From the NCBI GenBank assembly GCA_019119395.1, contig DWXC01000019.1, forward strand, positions 21,847 through 85,846: a stretch of 64,000 nucleotides of DNA. The letters are read 5' to 3'. Shown here in pieces: positions 33,343 through 40,725 of the stretch. Below the pieces are notes generated by a model. The model was not told the DNA's origin. It saw only the letters and a program-made list of their open reading frames with translations, and searched no databases. The DNA is from Candidatus Borkfalkia stercoripullorum. GTDB taxonomy: Bacteria > Bacillota > Clostridia > Christensenellales > Borkfalkiaceae. Position numbers and translations under genes: made by a program. Each line of letters begins with the position of its first letter. Positions within the stretch are counted from its first letter, which is position 1.

Positions 33343-34164
33343 ATGGATTTCAAAATCTTGACAAAAAAACTCGGCTTTTGCGAAGAAGCCGAACGGTTCA
33401 TCTTCGATTTCGATAAAAATTACCGACACGCCGACTTTGCGCCGCATTGGGAAAAGCTGTACGCCGCGGGAGAGGAAGCGGAAGGGCTGAACGGCCTCCG
33501 CGCCGCGCTGTCCCCCGACCCCGACGGCATGAAGATCCTCGTATGTATGCTGCATTGCGCTTTGCACACGCACGAAGCGTACCGGGCGCGCGGCATTCCC
33601 GATCGCATATTTTTTGAAACGATGCGATTCCTGCCGCGGTTCGTGAACGCCCGCGCACGCGTTTACGGGCGGCCGATCTTCCCCAACGACTGGTGGTTTT
33701 ACAGGGAGCTTTCTCTCCGCGAATTCCGCCTCGGCGCGCTCGAATACGAGATGCTTGCGGATAACGGGGAACGGAAAATATCCGTGCACATCCCCGAAAA
33801 AGCGGATTTGTCCCCGCCCTCCCTGCGCGCTTCCCTGCGGGAAGCCCGGAAGTTTTTCGCGGAGTTTTTCCCCGAATACGCGGACGCCGAAATGTACTGC
33901 GATTCCTGGCTGATGTCGCCCGCGCTCAAAGAACTTTTACCCGCAAGCTCGAACATCCTCGGCTTTCAGAACGGATTCGAACTCGTCCGTTGGGACAAGG
34001 AAAGCGACGCTTGCCTGGACTGGATCTTCCCGCGGCGGGACATGCCCCCGGAACAGCTTGCGGAAAACACTTCCCTGCAAAGAAAAGCGAAAGCATATCT
34101 TATCGGCGGCGGAAAGATCGGCTGGGCGCTCGGCAAAATGAAAAAACATCCCTTTGCGGAGTAA
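33343..34164 (+). CDS. Putative acyltransferase (DUF5596 / GNAT-like two-domain type)
   Basis: This 273-aa protein resembles the NAT_N plus GNAT_C (DUF5596) proteins of Clostridia: a helical N-terminal half with HTHEAYRARGIPDRIFFETMRFL, then a C-terminal half with VHIPEKADLSPPSLRASLREARKF and YCDSWLMSPALKELLP. An N-acyltransferase role follows only from this fold family. It lies directly after the tkt terminator with a weak SD, so its expression may depend on readthrough. It converges on a small lipoprotein gene. Confidence 0.75.
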   Translation: MDFKILTKKLGFCEEAERFIFDFDKNYRHADFAPHWEKLYAAGEEAEGLNGLRAALSPDPDGMKILVCMLHCALHTHEAYRARGIPDRIFFETMRFLPRFVNARARVYGRPIFPNDWWFYRELSLREFRLGALEYEMLADNGERKISVHIPEKADLSPPSLRASLREARKFFAEFFPEYADAEMYCDSWLMSPALKELLPASSNILGFQNGFELVRWDKESDACLDWIFPRRDMPPEQLAENTSLQRKAKAYLIGGGKIGWALGKMKKHPFAE

Positions 34165-34176
34165 ACGGCAGGCAGA

Positions 34177-34650
34177 TCACCCTTTTACCCTGAATTTCAG
34201 GACGAGTTCCCTGCCGCCGAGCGAATGCGAAATCGTGAACGCGCCGTTTTTGAGTTCCGCACGCTTTTCGTAGCGCTTGCCGCCGTGTTCCGCGCGGAAG
34301 GTCAGAACGCCGCTCTCCTCATCGTATTCGTACGAGCCGCTCTTTTCGGCGGACAGCCCAGCCTTGTTTTTTGCGGAAACGGTGAACGTGCCGTCCCGTT
34401 CCAGAGAGAGATGTACGAAACGGGTTTTGCCCAAAAGGTCTTTGCCGCCGAGTGTCGCTTCGAAACATTCGTATTCCCCCGCATACGCGCGCGAAAACTC
34501 CCGCAGAGAGGACAATTCGTTCACGTCGCAGGCGCAGAATACGCATAAAAGCGCCAAAACTGCCGCCAGCGCCGCTATTTTTCGGATTATGCCCGCCGAC
34601 GCCCTTTTTTGATTGATTTTTCCGCGACTTTTCTTTATAATGATAGCCAT
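34177..34650 (-). CDS. Small lipoprotein, unknown function
   Basis: This 157-aa protein has a long basic n-region, a hydrophobic core and the lipobox VFCAC (Cys about residue 41). The mature part is a beta-strand-rich domain (GTFTVSAKNKAG, SGSYEYDEESGVLTFRAE), reminiscent of lipocalin-like gut-bacterial lipoproteins. There is no SD at the chosen ATG and the n-region is unusually long, so the start is uncertain. Its 5' end overlaps the likely promoter region of the divergent ProB-like gene. Confidence 0.6.
   Translation of the reverse strand: MAIIIKKSRGKINQKRASAGIIRKIAALAAVLALLCVFCACDVNELSSLREFSRAYAGEYECFEATLGGKDLLGKTRFVHLSLERDGTFTVSAKNKAGLSAEKSGSYEYDEESGVLTFRAEHGGKRYEKRAELKNGAFTISHSLGGRELVLKFRVKG
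34636..34641 (+). promoter_or_regulatory. -10 element for the ProB-like kinase gene
   Basis: TATAAT on the plus strand about 70 bp before the start codon. The -35 is weak (TGATTT at 16 bp). Confidence 0.4.
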
Positions 34651-34712
34651 AACATAAGTATTCGTATCAAGCGGAAAAACATGCGCCCGCGCGGCGCAAA
34701 CAGGTGAAAATT

Positions 34713-35534
34713 ATGCAATTCGACGTAGAACTGGTAGGCAAGATCGGTTCGATGGCGCTCATCGACAAAAAGGACAACATGATCGATTACACCCGCGTGG
34801 CGAGGCTTTCGCGGGAACTCAAACCGGGGTACATCTGGATATCGAGCGGCGCGACGGAGATCGGGCGGCTGGACTACATGATGCGCGCAGGGAAAGAACT
34901 GCCCGACACAGAAGAGTCCAAAACCGATTACAGCGCACAGGGACAGGCGATCCTCATGCAGACATACCGCCAGTACGTGGACAGCAAATATTCGGTGCGG
35001 CAGATACTCGTCGAGCACCACCACTTCAACGACGAGGTCAAGCGCGAGCATATCCGCAAACTGCTGCTCCGCTGTAAAGAGCAGAACGCGATACCGATCA
35101 TCAACTACAACGACGCAGTCTCCGAATCGGAAAACAGAAGGCTGGAACTTTCCGCACTCGCAAAGTCGCACGCCAAAGTGTACGAATGCGTGGACAACGA
35201 CGAGACCGCTTCCCTTGTCGCGTGCCTCGTCAAAGCGAGAGTGCTGCTCATCCTCACGAGCGTGGACGGCATATACACCGATCCGCACGACCCTTCCACG
35301 CTCATCGAAGAGATCGCGGGCAAGGACGATAAAGAGATCGTCGAACACATCGAATTTTACAAAAAATACTGCGAAGGCGCTTCCCGCAAGGGAGCGAACG
35401 GCGCGAAAGCGAAGCTCGAATTCGTGAAAGACGCCGCCGCGCAGGGAACAGAAGTACTCATCGCGAACGCGTGCTATTCCATAAAAGAGATCTTATCGGG
35501 AGGCGTGCGCTGCACGCGCATCCATATCCGATAA
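34713..35534 (+). CDS. Amino acid kinase family protein, glutamate 5-kinase-like
   Basis: This 273-aa protein has the amino-acid-kinase fold and is closest to ProB: ISSGATEIG, YSAQGQAILMQTYRQY, QILVEHHHFND, AIPIINYNDAVSE, VDNDETASLVACLVKA and LLILTSVDGIYTD match ProB blocks in order. There is no PUA domain. The N-terminal VGKIGSMALI and the Gly-Ala-Asn-Gly-Ala-Lys substitution for the usual GGM-x-T-K loop (GASRKGANGAKAK) are divergent. No proA or proC is nearby, so it may phosphorylate another carboxylate. The ATG at 34713 with AGGTG upstream is preferred over the GTG at 34704. Confidence 0.75.
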   Translation: MQFDVELVGKIGSMALIDKKDNMIDYTRVARLSRELKPGYIWISSGATEIGRLDYMMRAGKELPDTEESKTDYSAQGQAILMQTYRQYVDSKYSVRQILVEHHHFNDEVKREHIRKLLLRCKEQNAIPIINYNDAVSESENRRLELSALAKSHAKVYECVDNDETASLVACLVKARVLLILTSVDGIYTDPHDPSTLIEEIAGKDDKEIVEHIEFYKKYCEGASRKGANGAKAKLEFVKDAAAQGTEVLIANACYSIKEILSGGVRCTRIHIR

Positions 35535-35585
35535 CCGCCCGTTTCGCGGAAACGGCGCAGACAAATCCAAACTCTTAATATTTTA

Positions 35586-35615
35586 CGGGAGCGCCCGCAC
35601 GGCGCTCCCGTTTTT
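35586..35615 (+). terminator. Terminator of the ProB-like gene
   Basis: CGGGAGCGCC/GGCGCTCCCG with loop CGCAC, followed by TTTTT on the plus strand. Confidence 0.85.
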
Positions 35616-35626
35616 ATATGCAAAAA

Positions 35627-35650
35627 CGGGCGTTCCATTCGGAACGCCCG
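35627..35650 (-). terminator. Terminator of the alpha-galactosidase gene
   Basis: CGGGCGTTCC/GGAACGCCCG with a 4-base loop, followed by TTTTTGCAT on the minus strand, 17 bp past the stop. Confidence 0.8.
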
Positions 35651-35667
35651 CTCTGCCCGACGGTTTT

Positions 35668-37791
35668 TTACTTTGCTTTTTTGAAAACAAACATTCTGGC
35701 ATACAGCCTTCTGCTGTTCTCCCAGGACTGCGTATCCGCGTAAAGGTCGCGCATCGGGATCTTCCCGTTCATCAACAGGTCTCCGCCCGCCGTAAAGGAG
35801 AGAACGTCTTTATAGTTGTCCTGCTCGCGCGTCGTCACTTCATACACCGCCGCAGGGTTGAGCCCTTTGAACCCGATCGTAAGTTCGGGGCCGGCTATGA
35901 TATATTCGTAAGCGATAACGACCGCGACCGCCGTGTTCTTGTCTTTCGAAACGGTCATAAATCCCGTAACGTTCCCGCCGAACGCATCGCCCAAACGGTA
36001 ATAATCGCCGAATTGCAGGACTTTGCGGTACTCCTTATAGAAAGCGATCTGCTTCGACACGATCTCCAATTCCTCTTCCGAGAATTTGGACATGTCGAGC
36101 TCGTAACCGAGCACCCCGCCGCACGCAACGTTGAAACGCGTTTCCAAAGGATTGCTGTCCCCCGTCTGATGGTTGGGGCAGGCGGAAACGTGCGCGCCCA
36201 TAATGGTTTGCGGGTATCCGTAAGACGTGCCGTCCTGTATTTTCACGCGCTGGCGCGCGTCCGTGTCGTCGCTCGTCCAGAACTGCTGGAGGTAGCACAG
36301 GTTGCCCAGATCCAGCCTTCCGCCGCCGCCCGCGCAGCCTTCGAACAGCACCGAAGGGAATTTTTTCGTGATGCGCGAAACGATGCGGTAGTACCCCAGC
36401 ATATAACGGTGGAAGTACTCGCCCTGCACAACGCCTTTCCCGTAACAATCGGTGAAAGAGCGGTTATAATCCCATTTCACATACGCGGCGCCGCTCCTGG
36501 CGATGACGTCGGTGATGACGCGCACGACGTAATTTTGCACCTTTTCGTCCGCGAGATTGAGCATGAGTTGATCGCGCATGCGCGTAGGTTCTCTCCCGGG
36601 GATGCGCATCGCGAAATTGGGATGCGCGCGGAAAAGGTCGCTGTCCTCGTTGATCATCTCAGGCTCTACCCAAATGCCGAAGTCCAGCCCGAGTTCCCTG
36701 ATCTTATCCGCGAGGTGTTTGAGCCCGCCGCCCGTCTTTTCGACGTTGTCGTACCAGTCGCCGAGCGCCCTGTGATCGTCGCAGCGGTTTCCGAACCAGC
36801 CGTCGTCGAGCACGAAGAGTTCCACCCCCGTCCTTTGGGCCGCCCGCGCGATGTCGAGGATCTTTTCTTCGTTGAAATCGAAATACGTCCCCTCCCAGTT
36901 GTTCACGAGAACGGGGCGCTCCTTTTTCTTCCATTTGCCGCGCACGATGTGTTCGCCGACGAACGCGTGCATTTCGGAAGAAACGCCGTCCTCGTCGGGC
37001 GCGTAACACATCACCGCTTCGGGCGCGTCGAACTCTTCGCCGGGTGCGAGCGTCCAGCGGAACATGAAATCGTTGATACCCGTCAAAACTCTCGTCCTGC
37101 CCGATTCGCACGCTTCGAATATTTCTTTATGATTGCCGGAATAGACGAGATTGAACGCGTAAACGCCGTCCTTCCCTTCCGCCATGACGAAGGGGTTGCG
37201 ATTGTGCGAGGACGACCCTTTTTTGGAATCGTTGTAAAACACGCCCTTGCCCACCGTGCGGGAAATTTTCTGGCGTTCGCGCGCCCAAGTGCCTTCGAAC
37301 GTGACGAAGGAATAATCCCCCAAAAGGTCGAGCTGCAGGCTCGCAAGGCGACGGATATGCAGCTCCTTTTTGGATGCGTTGACGAGTTTTGACGACACGG
37401 CGATCACGTCGCTGTCCTCAAACACCGTATAATAGAGGTACAGCGCCACCCGCGTGGGCGTGTCGACGTATTTGAGTTCTATGGTTTTCCCCTCGCCGTA
37501 AGAGGAAGGAAGCCCCGGGATCTCGGGCTTTTCCGTCAATATTTTACTCCTGGAATAGGTAAATGCGGTGCTGAACCCGCCGTCCGCGTTTTCAAGCAAT
37601 ACGCTCGGCTCGGTATAGTCGTCAAACCCATATTGCGAGAACATTTTGCAGGGAGTGCCCGCAAGATATTCGAACCCGACCGTGCTCGCCAATTTTTTGC
37701 CATAATACAGGTATTCCGCCGAATCCGCCTTGACGACGAGCGTCGTGTGCGGCGTATCCAGCCTGATGATCTGTCCTTTTTTTCTGATCAT
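35668..37791 (-). CDS. Alpha-galactosidase, glycoside hydrolase family 36
   Basis: This 707-aa enzyme hydrolyses terminal alpha-1,6-galactosides such as raffinose and melibiose. GH36 signatures are intact: FVLDDGWFG.R, KWDYNRSF with the nucleophile Asp, EGCAGGGGRLD and WTSDDTDARQR with the acid/base Asp. The N-terminal beta-supersandwich domain (about 1-290) is present. No signal peptide is seen, so it acts on imported sugars. The track start (37815) has no SD; the ATG at 37791 has GGAGG 5 bases upstream. It is monocistronic, with a palindrome downstream of its -10 that may be an operator. No transporter lies nearby. Confidence 0.95.
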   Translation of the reverse strand: MIRKKGQIIRLDTPHTTLVVKADSAEYLYYGKKLASTVGFEYLAGTPCKMFSQYGFDDYTEPSVLLENADGGFSTAFTYSRSKILTEKPEIPGLPSSYGEGKTIELKYVDTPTRVALYLYYTVFEDSDVIAVSSKLVNASKKELHIRRLASLQLDLLGDYSFVTFEGTWARERQKISRTVGKGVFYNDSKKGSSSHNRNPFVMAEGKDGVYAFNLVYSGNHKEIFEACESGRTRVLTGINDFMFRWTLAPGEEFDAPEAVMCYAPDEDGVSSEMHAFVGEHIVRGKWKKKERPVLVNNWEGTYFDFNEEKILDIARAAQRTGVELFVLDDGWFGNRCDDHRALGDWYDNVEKTGGGLKHLADKIRELGLDFGIWVEPEMINEDSDLFRAHPNFAMRIPGREPTRMRDQLMLNLADEKVQNYVVRVITDVIARSGAAYVKWDYNRSFTDCYGKGVVQGEYFHRYMLGYYRIVSRITKKFPSVLFEGCAGGGGRLDLGNLCYLQQFWTSDDTDARQRVKIQDGTSYGYPQTIMGAHVSACPNHQTGDSNPLETRFNVACGGVLGYELDMSKFSEEELEIVSKQIAFYKEYRKVLQFGDYYRLGDAFGGNVTGFMTVSKDKNTAVAVVIAYEYIIAGPELTIGFKGLNPAAVYEVTTREQDNYKDVLSFTAGGDLLMNGKIPMRDLYADTQSWENSRRLYARMFVFKKAK

Positions 37792-37824
37792 AACAGCCTC
37801 CGTACTGTTTTGCATGATTTTTTT

Positions 37825-37840
37825 CGGTTATCGCGAACCG
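37825..37840 (-). promoter_or_regulatory. Candidate operator of the alpha-galactosidase gene
   Basis: A 16-bp palindrome with CGGTT/AACCG arms sits immediately downstream of the predicted transcription start. That position suits repression, for example by a LacI- or AraC-type sugar regulator, but no regulator gene is in view. Confidence 0.4.
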
Positions 37841-37848
37841 TCCCTGTA

Positions 37849-37857
37849 AGTATAGCA
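37849..37857 (-). promoter_or_regulatory. Extended -10 promoter of the alpha-galactosidase gene
   Basis: TGCTATACT on the minus strand with a poor -35, about 58 bp before the start. A weak -35 would suit an activator-dependent or regulated promoter. Confidence 0.55.
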
Positions 37858-37951
37858 TAAAAAAATATGTTTGTATAGCAAAAAAACAAAAAAATACGGG
37901 GCGAAACAAAAAATTCACCCCGCACTCATCGTTCACTCCGCGCGCCGCCGT

Positions 37952-38248
37952 TCAGTTTTGCGCGATTTCTTTGCCCATTTTGATAAAATCTTCGCTTTTT
38001 TGGTCAAGCATCTGCTTTTCCGCGGGCATAAGCTTGTAATATCCCTTCTCTTTCATCTCGGAAAACACCGTAAACTGGTTTTCCTGCGCTTTGGTGAAAC
38101 AGCTCAAAAACTGCGAGCGCAGACTCTTCGTGCAGCCCTCCTTGATCGCGAGAGAGTAGCTGTCGAGCAGCATCTTTTCGGTGTTGAGCATATCCGTAAG
38201 CGAATCTTTTTCGTTCAGCGAACCTTCCATTTTGGATAATTTTGCCAT
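37952..38248 (-). CDS. CotF-like spore coat protein
   Basis: This 98-aa helical protein has the coat F pattern: DSLTDMLNTEKMLLDSYSLAIKE, then QFLSCFTKAQENQFTVFSEMKEKGYY. Such ferritin-like small proteins are found in spore coats of Firmicutes. A strong AAGGAGG precedes the ATG. It follows a second, smaller related gene by 9 bp, so both are co-transcribed, probably late in sporulation. Confidence 0.82.
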   Translation of the reverse strand: MAKLSKMEGSLNEKDSLTDMLNTEKMLLDSYSLAIKEGCTKSLRSQFLSCFTKAQENQFTVFSEMKEKGYYKLMPAEKQMLDQKSEDFIKMGKEIAQN

Positions 38249-38257
38249 AAAGCCTCC

Positions 38258-38449
38258 TTACTTCCCCTCCAATATGCAAAGAAGGGTATTGTACCTCTGT
38301 TCGTGGCAGTCCGCGATCCGGCCCATGCACTCGGCGAGCGCCGTATCGGTGAGCGTTTTGGAATACATTCTCGCCTTTTTACACGCCATGCCTTCGCCCA
38401 TGAGAAGCCCGGAAAGCACTTCGAGGTCTTTGGATGTGAGTTTTGTCAT
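38258..38449 (-). CDS. Small CotF-related protein
   Basis: This 63-aa protein begins MTKLTSKDLEVLSGLL and continues with CKKARMYSKTLTDTALAECMGRIADCHEQRYNTLL, a short four-helix-type pattern with spaced Cys and His, typical of small partners encoded beside CotF-like genes. GGAGGG precedes the start. The upstream region shows a sigma-K-like promoter. Function is inferred from context. Confidence 0.7.
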   Translation of the reverse strand: MTKLTSKDLEVLSGLLMGEGMACKKARMYSKTLTDTALAECMGRIADCHEQRYNTLLCILEGK

Positions 38450-38466
38450 GTTGATCCCTCCGCAAA

Positions 38467-38493
38467 AGAGTATGTGCCGAACGCCGCACCGTT
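38467..38493 (-). promoter_or_regulatory. Candidate sigma-K-type promoter of the coat gene pair
   Basis: On the minus strand AAC lies 16 bp before CATACTCT, matching the sigma-K pattern AC-16/17-CATAnnnT. No sigma-A promoter is evident here. The motif is short, so chance occurrence is possible. Confidence 0.4.
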
Positions 38494-38533
38494 ATTCCGC
38501 CGAACAAAAATACGTACAAAAAACCATGAAAAA

Positions 38534-38558
38534 CCGCGCGCCCGAAACGGGCGCGCGG
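38534..38558 (-). terminator. Terminator of the histidine phosphatase gene
   Basis: CCGCGCGCCCG/CGGGCGCGCGG with a 3-base loop, followed by TTTTTCATGG on the minus strand. Confidence 0.8.
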
Positions 38559-38567
38559 CGCAAAAAT

Positions 38568-39293
38568 TCAATGCCTTTCATTGAAATCGTCATACGTCTC
38601 GCAAAACCTTCCCGAAAACGCGGGCGGCTCGTTCGCGGCGTACAGATGCGACACATCCCCGTAGGACGCACAGCGGAAGGACGCGATCCCTTTCTCCCTC
38701 TCTTCGGTGTAAAGAGTGGTTACCGAAGAGGGCGCGGCGCAGAAGTGCTGCAGGAGCGCCACGGGCGATATATGGAAAAGATGCGAAAGCACGATGCCCG
38801 TCGCGCCGAAATGGCAGAAAAACACGAGCGTGCCGCGGTTCGGGGAAACGGCCTCGTAAAACGTCCCCTTTCGCCGATAGCCGTGTTCGGCCAGAACGCC
38901 GTCTATCCCCCTGCACACCTCGCCGTATGCGGCAGGCACGCCGCTCTCTGCGATGAACGGGACTTTCATCCAGCGCTCCGCGGAATACAGGTCGGGATAT
39001 TTTTCCATAAACGACGGCATAAAATCCCAGATCAGATGCTCTTCCCCCGTTTCGGGAAGCCGCACGGGATCGGTAAATTCCTTTAACCAGCCGCAGGTGA
39101 CGCCCGCGCGGCCGACCCGCGCGAGCGTCGCCGCGGCCGTCCTCTGCGCCCTGCCCTTCGGCGAAAGATAAAACGCAGCGACTTTTTCCCGCTGCATTTT
39201 ATCCGCCAGAAGTTCGATCTCCCGCTCTCCTTTTTCTGTCACGGAATCCCTTTCGTAATCGGGATCGCCGTGACGGATAAAGATCAATCTCAT
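38568..39293 (-). CDS. Histidine phosphatase family protein
   Basis: This 241-aa protein has the phosphoglycerate-mutase-like fold. The RHG motif is LIFIRHGDPDYE, with the catalytic His, and the second His is in TLVFFCHFGATGI. SPKGRAQRTAAATL is the conserved phosphate-pocket helix. Substrate is unknown. The track ORF starts 22 codons earlier without family similarity, so the ATG at 39293 is chosen; its SD is weak (GGGTG). It follows the aminotransferase gene by 43 bp. Confidence 0.9.
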   Translation of the reverse strand: MRLIFIRHGDPDYERDSVTEKGEREIELLADKMQREKVAAFYLSPKGRAQRTAAATLARVGRAGVTCGWLKEFTDPVRLPETGEEHLIWDFMPSFMEKYPDLYSAERWMKVPFIAESGVPAAYGEVCRGIDGVLAEHGYRRKGTFYEAVSPNRGTLVFFCHFGATGIVLSHLFHISPVALLQHFCAAPSSVTTLYTEEREKGIASFRCASYGDVSHLYAANEPPAFSGRFCETYDDFNERH

Positions 39294-39304
39294 ATTACAC
39301 CCAT

Positions 39305-39325
39305 AACGCCCCGAGAACGGGCGTT
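39305..39325 (-). terminator. Hairpin between aminotransferase and phosphatase genes
   Basis: AACGCCC/GGGCGTT with a 7-base loop lies 12 bp past the aminotransferase stop. There is no T-run on the minus strand, so it may attenuate or protect rather than terminate. Confidence 0.35.
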
Positions 39326-39336
39326 TCCCATGAAAT

Positions 39337-40521
39337 TTACCTGCCGTATTCCTCGGCAAGCAGTTTGAAATAAGGAAGAGAGCGGGAGATCATATCGGGC
39401 GAAACGCAATAGGCGATGCGTACGTACCCCTTGCAGCCGAAATCGTCGCCGGGCACGAGCAGAAGCCCGTACTTTTTGGCGCGCTCGCAGAATGCGTTCG
39501 CGTCCTCTTCGAGCGCCTTGACGAACAGATAGAACGCGCCGTCCGGCCGCACGCAGGTATAGCCGTACTCTTTGAGCGCGCCGACGAGCAGATCGCGGTT
39601 CTTCTCGTAAACGGAAACGTCGGAAGTCACGCCCTGGCACTTTGCGATCATCTTCTGGAAGAGAGAGGGTGCGCAGACATAACCGAGCGCCCTGCCCGCC
39701 CCGCAGACGGCAAAGTACAGCCGTTTCGCGTCTTCCGCCTCGGGACAGACGAAAATATAACCGATGCGCTCACCCGGCAGCGAGAGCGACTTCGAATAGG
39801 AATAACAAACGACCGTGTTTTTATAGTAAGCGGTCAGGTACGGCACCTTCACGCCGCCGTACACGAGTTCGCGGTACGGCTCGTCGGTGACAAGATAGAT
39901 CGGTTTTCCGTATTCGCGGCTCTTCTTTTCGAGCATGGCGGCGAGTTTTTTGACCGTTTCTTCGCTGTACACGACGCCGCTCGGGTTGTTCGGGGAATTG
40001 ACGAGAACCGCCGCCGTCCTTTCGCTGAATGCCTTTTCCAACAGATCGAAATCGATCTGGAACGTGTCGGGGTCGGATGAAAGTTCCATAAGTTTCGCCC
40101 CCGCCGTTTCGGTAAACACCCTGTATTCGGTAAAGAAAGGCGCAAACGTGATCACCTCGTCCCCTTTGTTGCAAATTGCGGAGAGCGTGATCGTGAGCGA
40201 AGCCGCCGCCCCGCACGTCATATAAATGAGGTCCGGGTCTGTCTTTACGCCGTGTTTCGACGCGATGAACGAGGCGATCGCCCTGCGCGTTTCGAGATCG
40301 CCCTGCGCGGAAGTATAGCCGTGCAGCGCGGTCGCGTTTTCCGTTTTTAAGAGGGTTTCGAGCGTTTCCTCCACGACTGCGGGAGGCGCGACGCTCGGAT
40401 TGCCCAGGCTGAAATCGAAAACCTTGTCCGCGCCGACTTCCGCCGCGCGCTGTTTGCCGAATTCAAAAATTTCGCGTATCACGGAGCGCTTGCTTCCGAG
40501 TTCGTACATTCTCTTGTTCAT
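39337..40521 (-). CDS. PLP-dependent aminotransferase, class I/II
   Basis: This 394-aa enzyme has the fold-type I aminotransferase layout. NSPNNPSGVVYSEE, TDEPYRELVYGG and SYSKSLSLPGERIGY (with the PLP-binding Lys) are intact, and a C-terminal Arg lies in GYVRIAYCV. It resembles aspartate/aromatic aminotransferases, but specificity cannot be assigned. The ATG at 40521 has GGGTGG upstream; the track start is 43 codons earlier, upstream of the promoter. TTGAAA-17-TATAAT drives it. Confidence 0.92.
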   Translation of the reverse strand: MNKRMYELGSKRSVIREIFEFGKQRAAEVGADKVFDFSLGNPSVAPPAVVEETLETLLKTENATALHGYTSAQGDLETRRAIASFIASKHGVKTDPDLIYMTCGAAASLTITLSAICNKGDEVITFAPFFTEYRVFTETAGAKLMELSSDPDTFQIDFDLLEKAFSERTAAVLVNSPNNPSGVVYSEETVKKLAAMLEKKSREYGKPIYLVTDEPYRELVYGGVKVPYLTAYYKNTVVCYSYSKSLSLPGERIGYIFVCPEAEDAKRLYFAVCGAGRALGYVCAPSLFQKMIAKCQGVTSDVSVYEKNRDLLVGALKEYGYTCVRPDGAFYLFVKALEEDANAFCERAKKYGLLLVPGDDFGCKGYVRIAYCVSPDMISRSLPYFKLLAEEYGR

Positions 40522-40552
40522 ATGACCACCCGTATGATTATATTTCCGCAAT

Positions 40553-40581
40553 ATTATAGCACAAAACGGCGCGGCTTTCAA
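40553..40581 (-). promoter_or_regulatory. Promoter of the aminotransferase gene
   Basis: TTGAAA-17-TATAAT with an extended TGC before the -10, on the minus strand, about 30 bp before the start. Confidence 0.8.
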
Positions 40582-40643
40582 CCGTATAACGGCGCGCGCC
40601 AAAAAAAATCGCACGGCGGAGACGCACGTTTTTGCGGCAACGC

Positions 40644-40672
40644 TTGACAAAACTTTCGGAAAAAATTATACT
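40644..40672 (+). promoter_or_regulatory. Promoter of mgtE
   Basis: TTGACA-17-TATACT on the plus strand, a near-perfect sigma-A promoter. The leader is only about 45 nt, too short for an M-box riboswitch. Confidence 0.88.
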
Positions 40673-40725
40673 TGTTTGGGAAAACGGCAGCGATGGCACA
40701 ACGAAAACAAAAGGAGGTAACCGCC

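Noticed and set aside
31147-33789. 880-aa minus-strand ORF antisense to transketolase
   Set aside because: Shadow of tkt; out-of-family composition (Arg, His, Phe, Val repeats) and no regulatory signals.
36013-37392. 459-aa plus-strand ORF opposite the alpha-galactosidase gene
   Set aside because: Antisense shadow frame; GH36 motifs are on the minus strand.
40680-40725. M-box Mg2+ riboswitch before mgtE
   Set aside because: The leader between promoter and GTG start is only about 45 nt, too short for an M-box.
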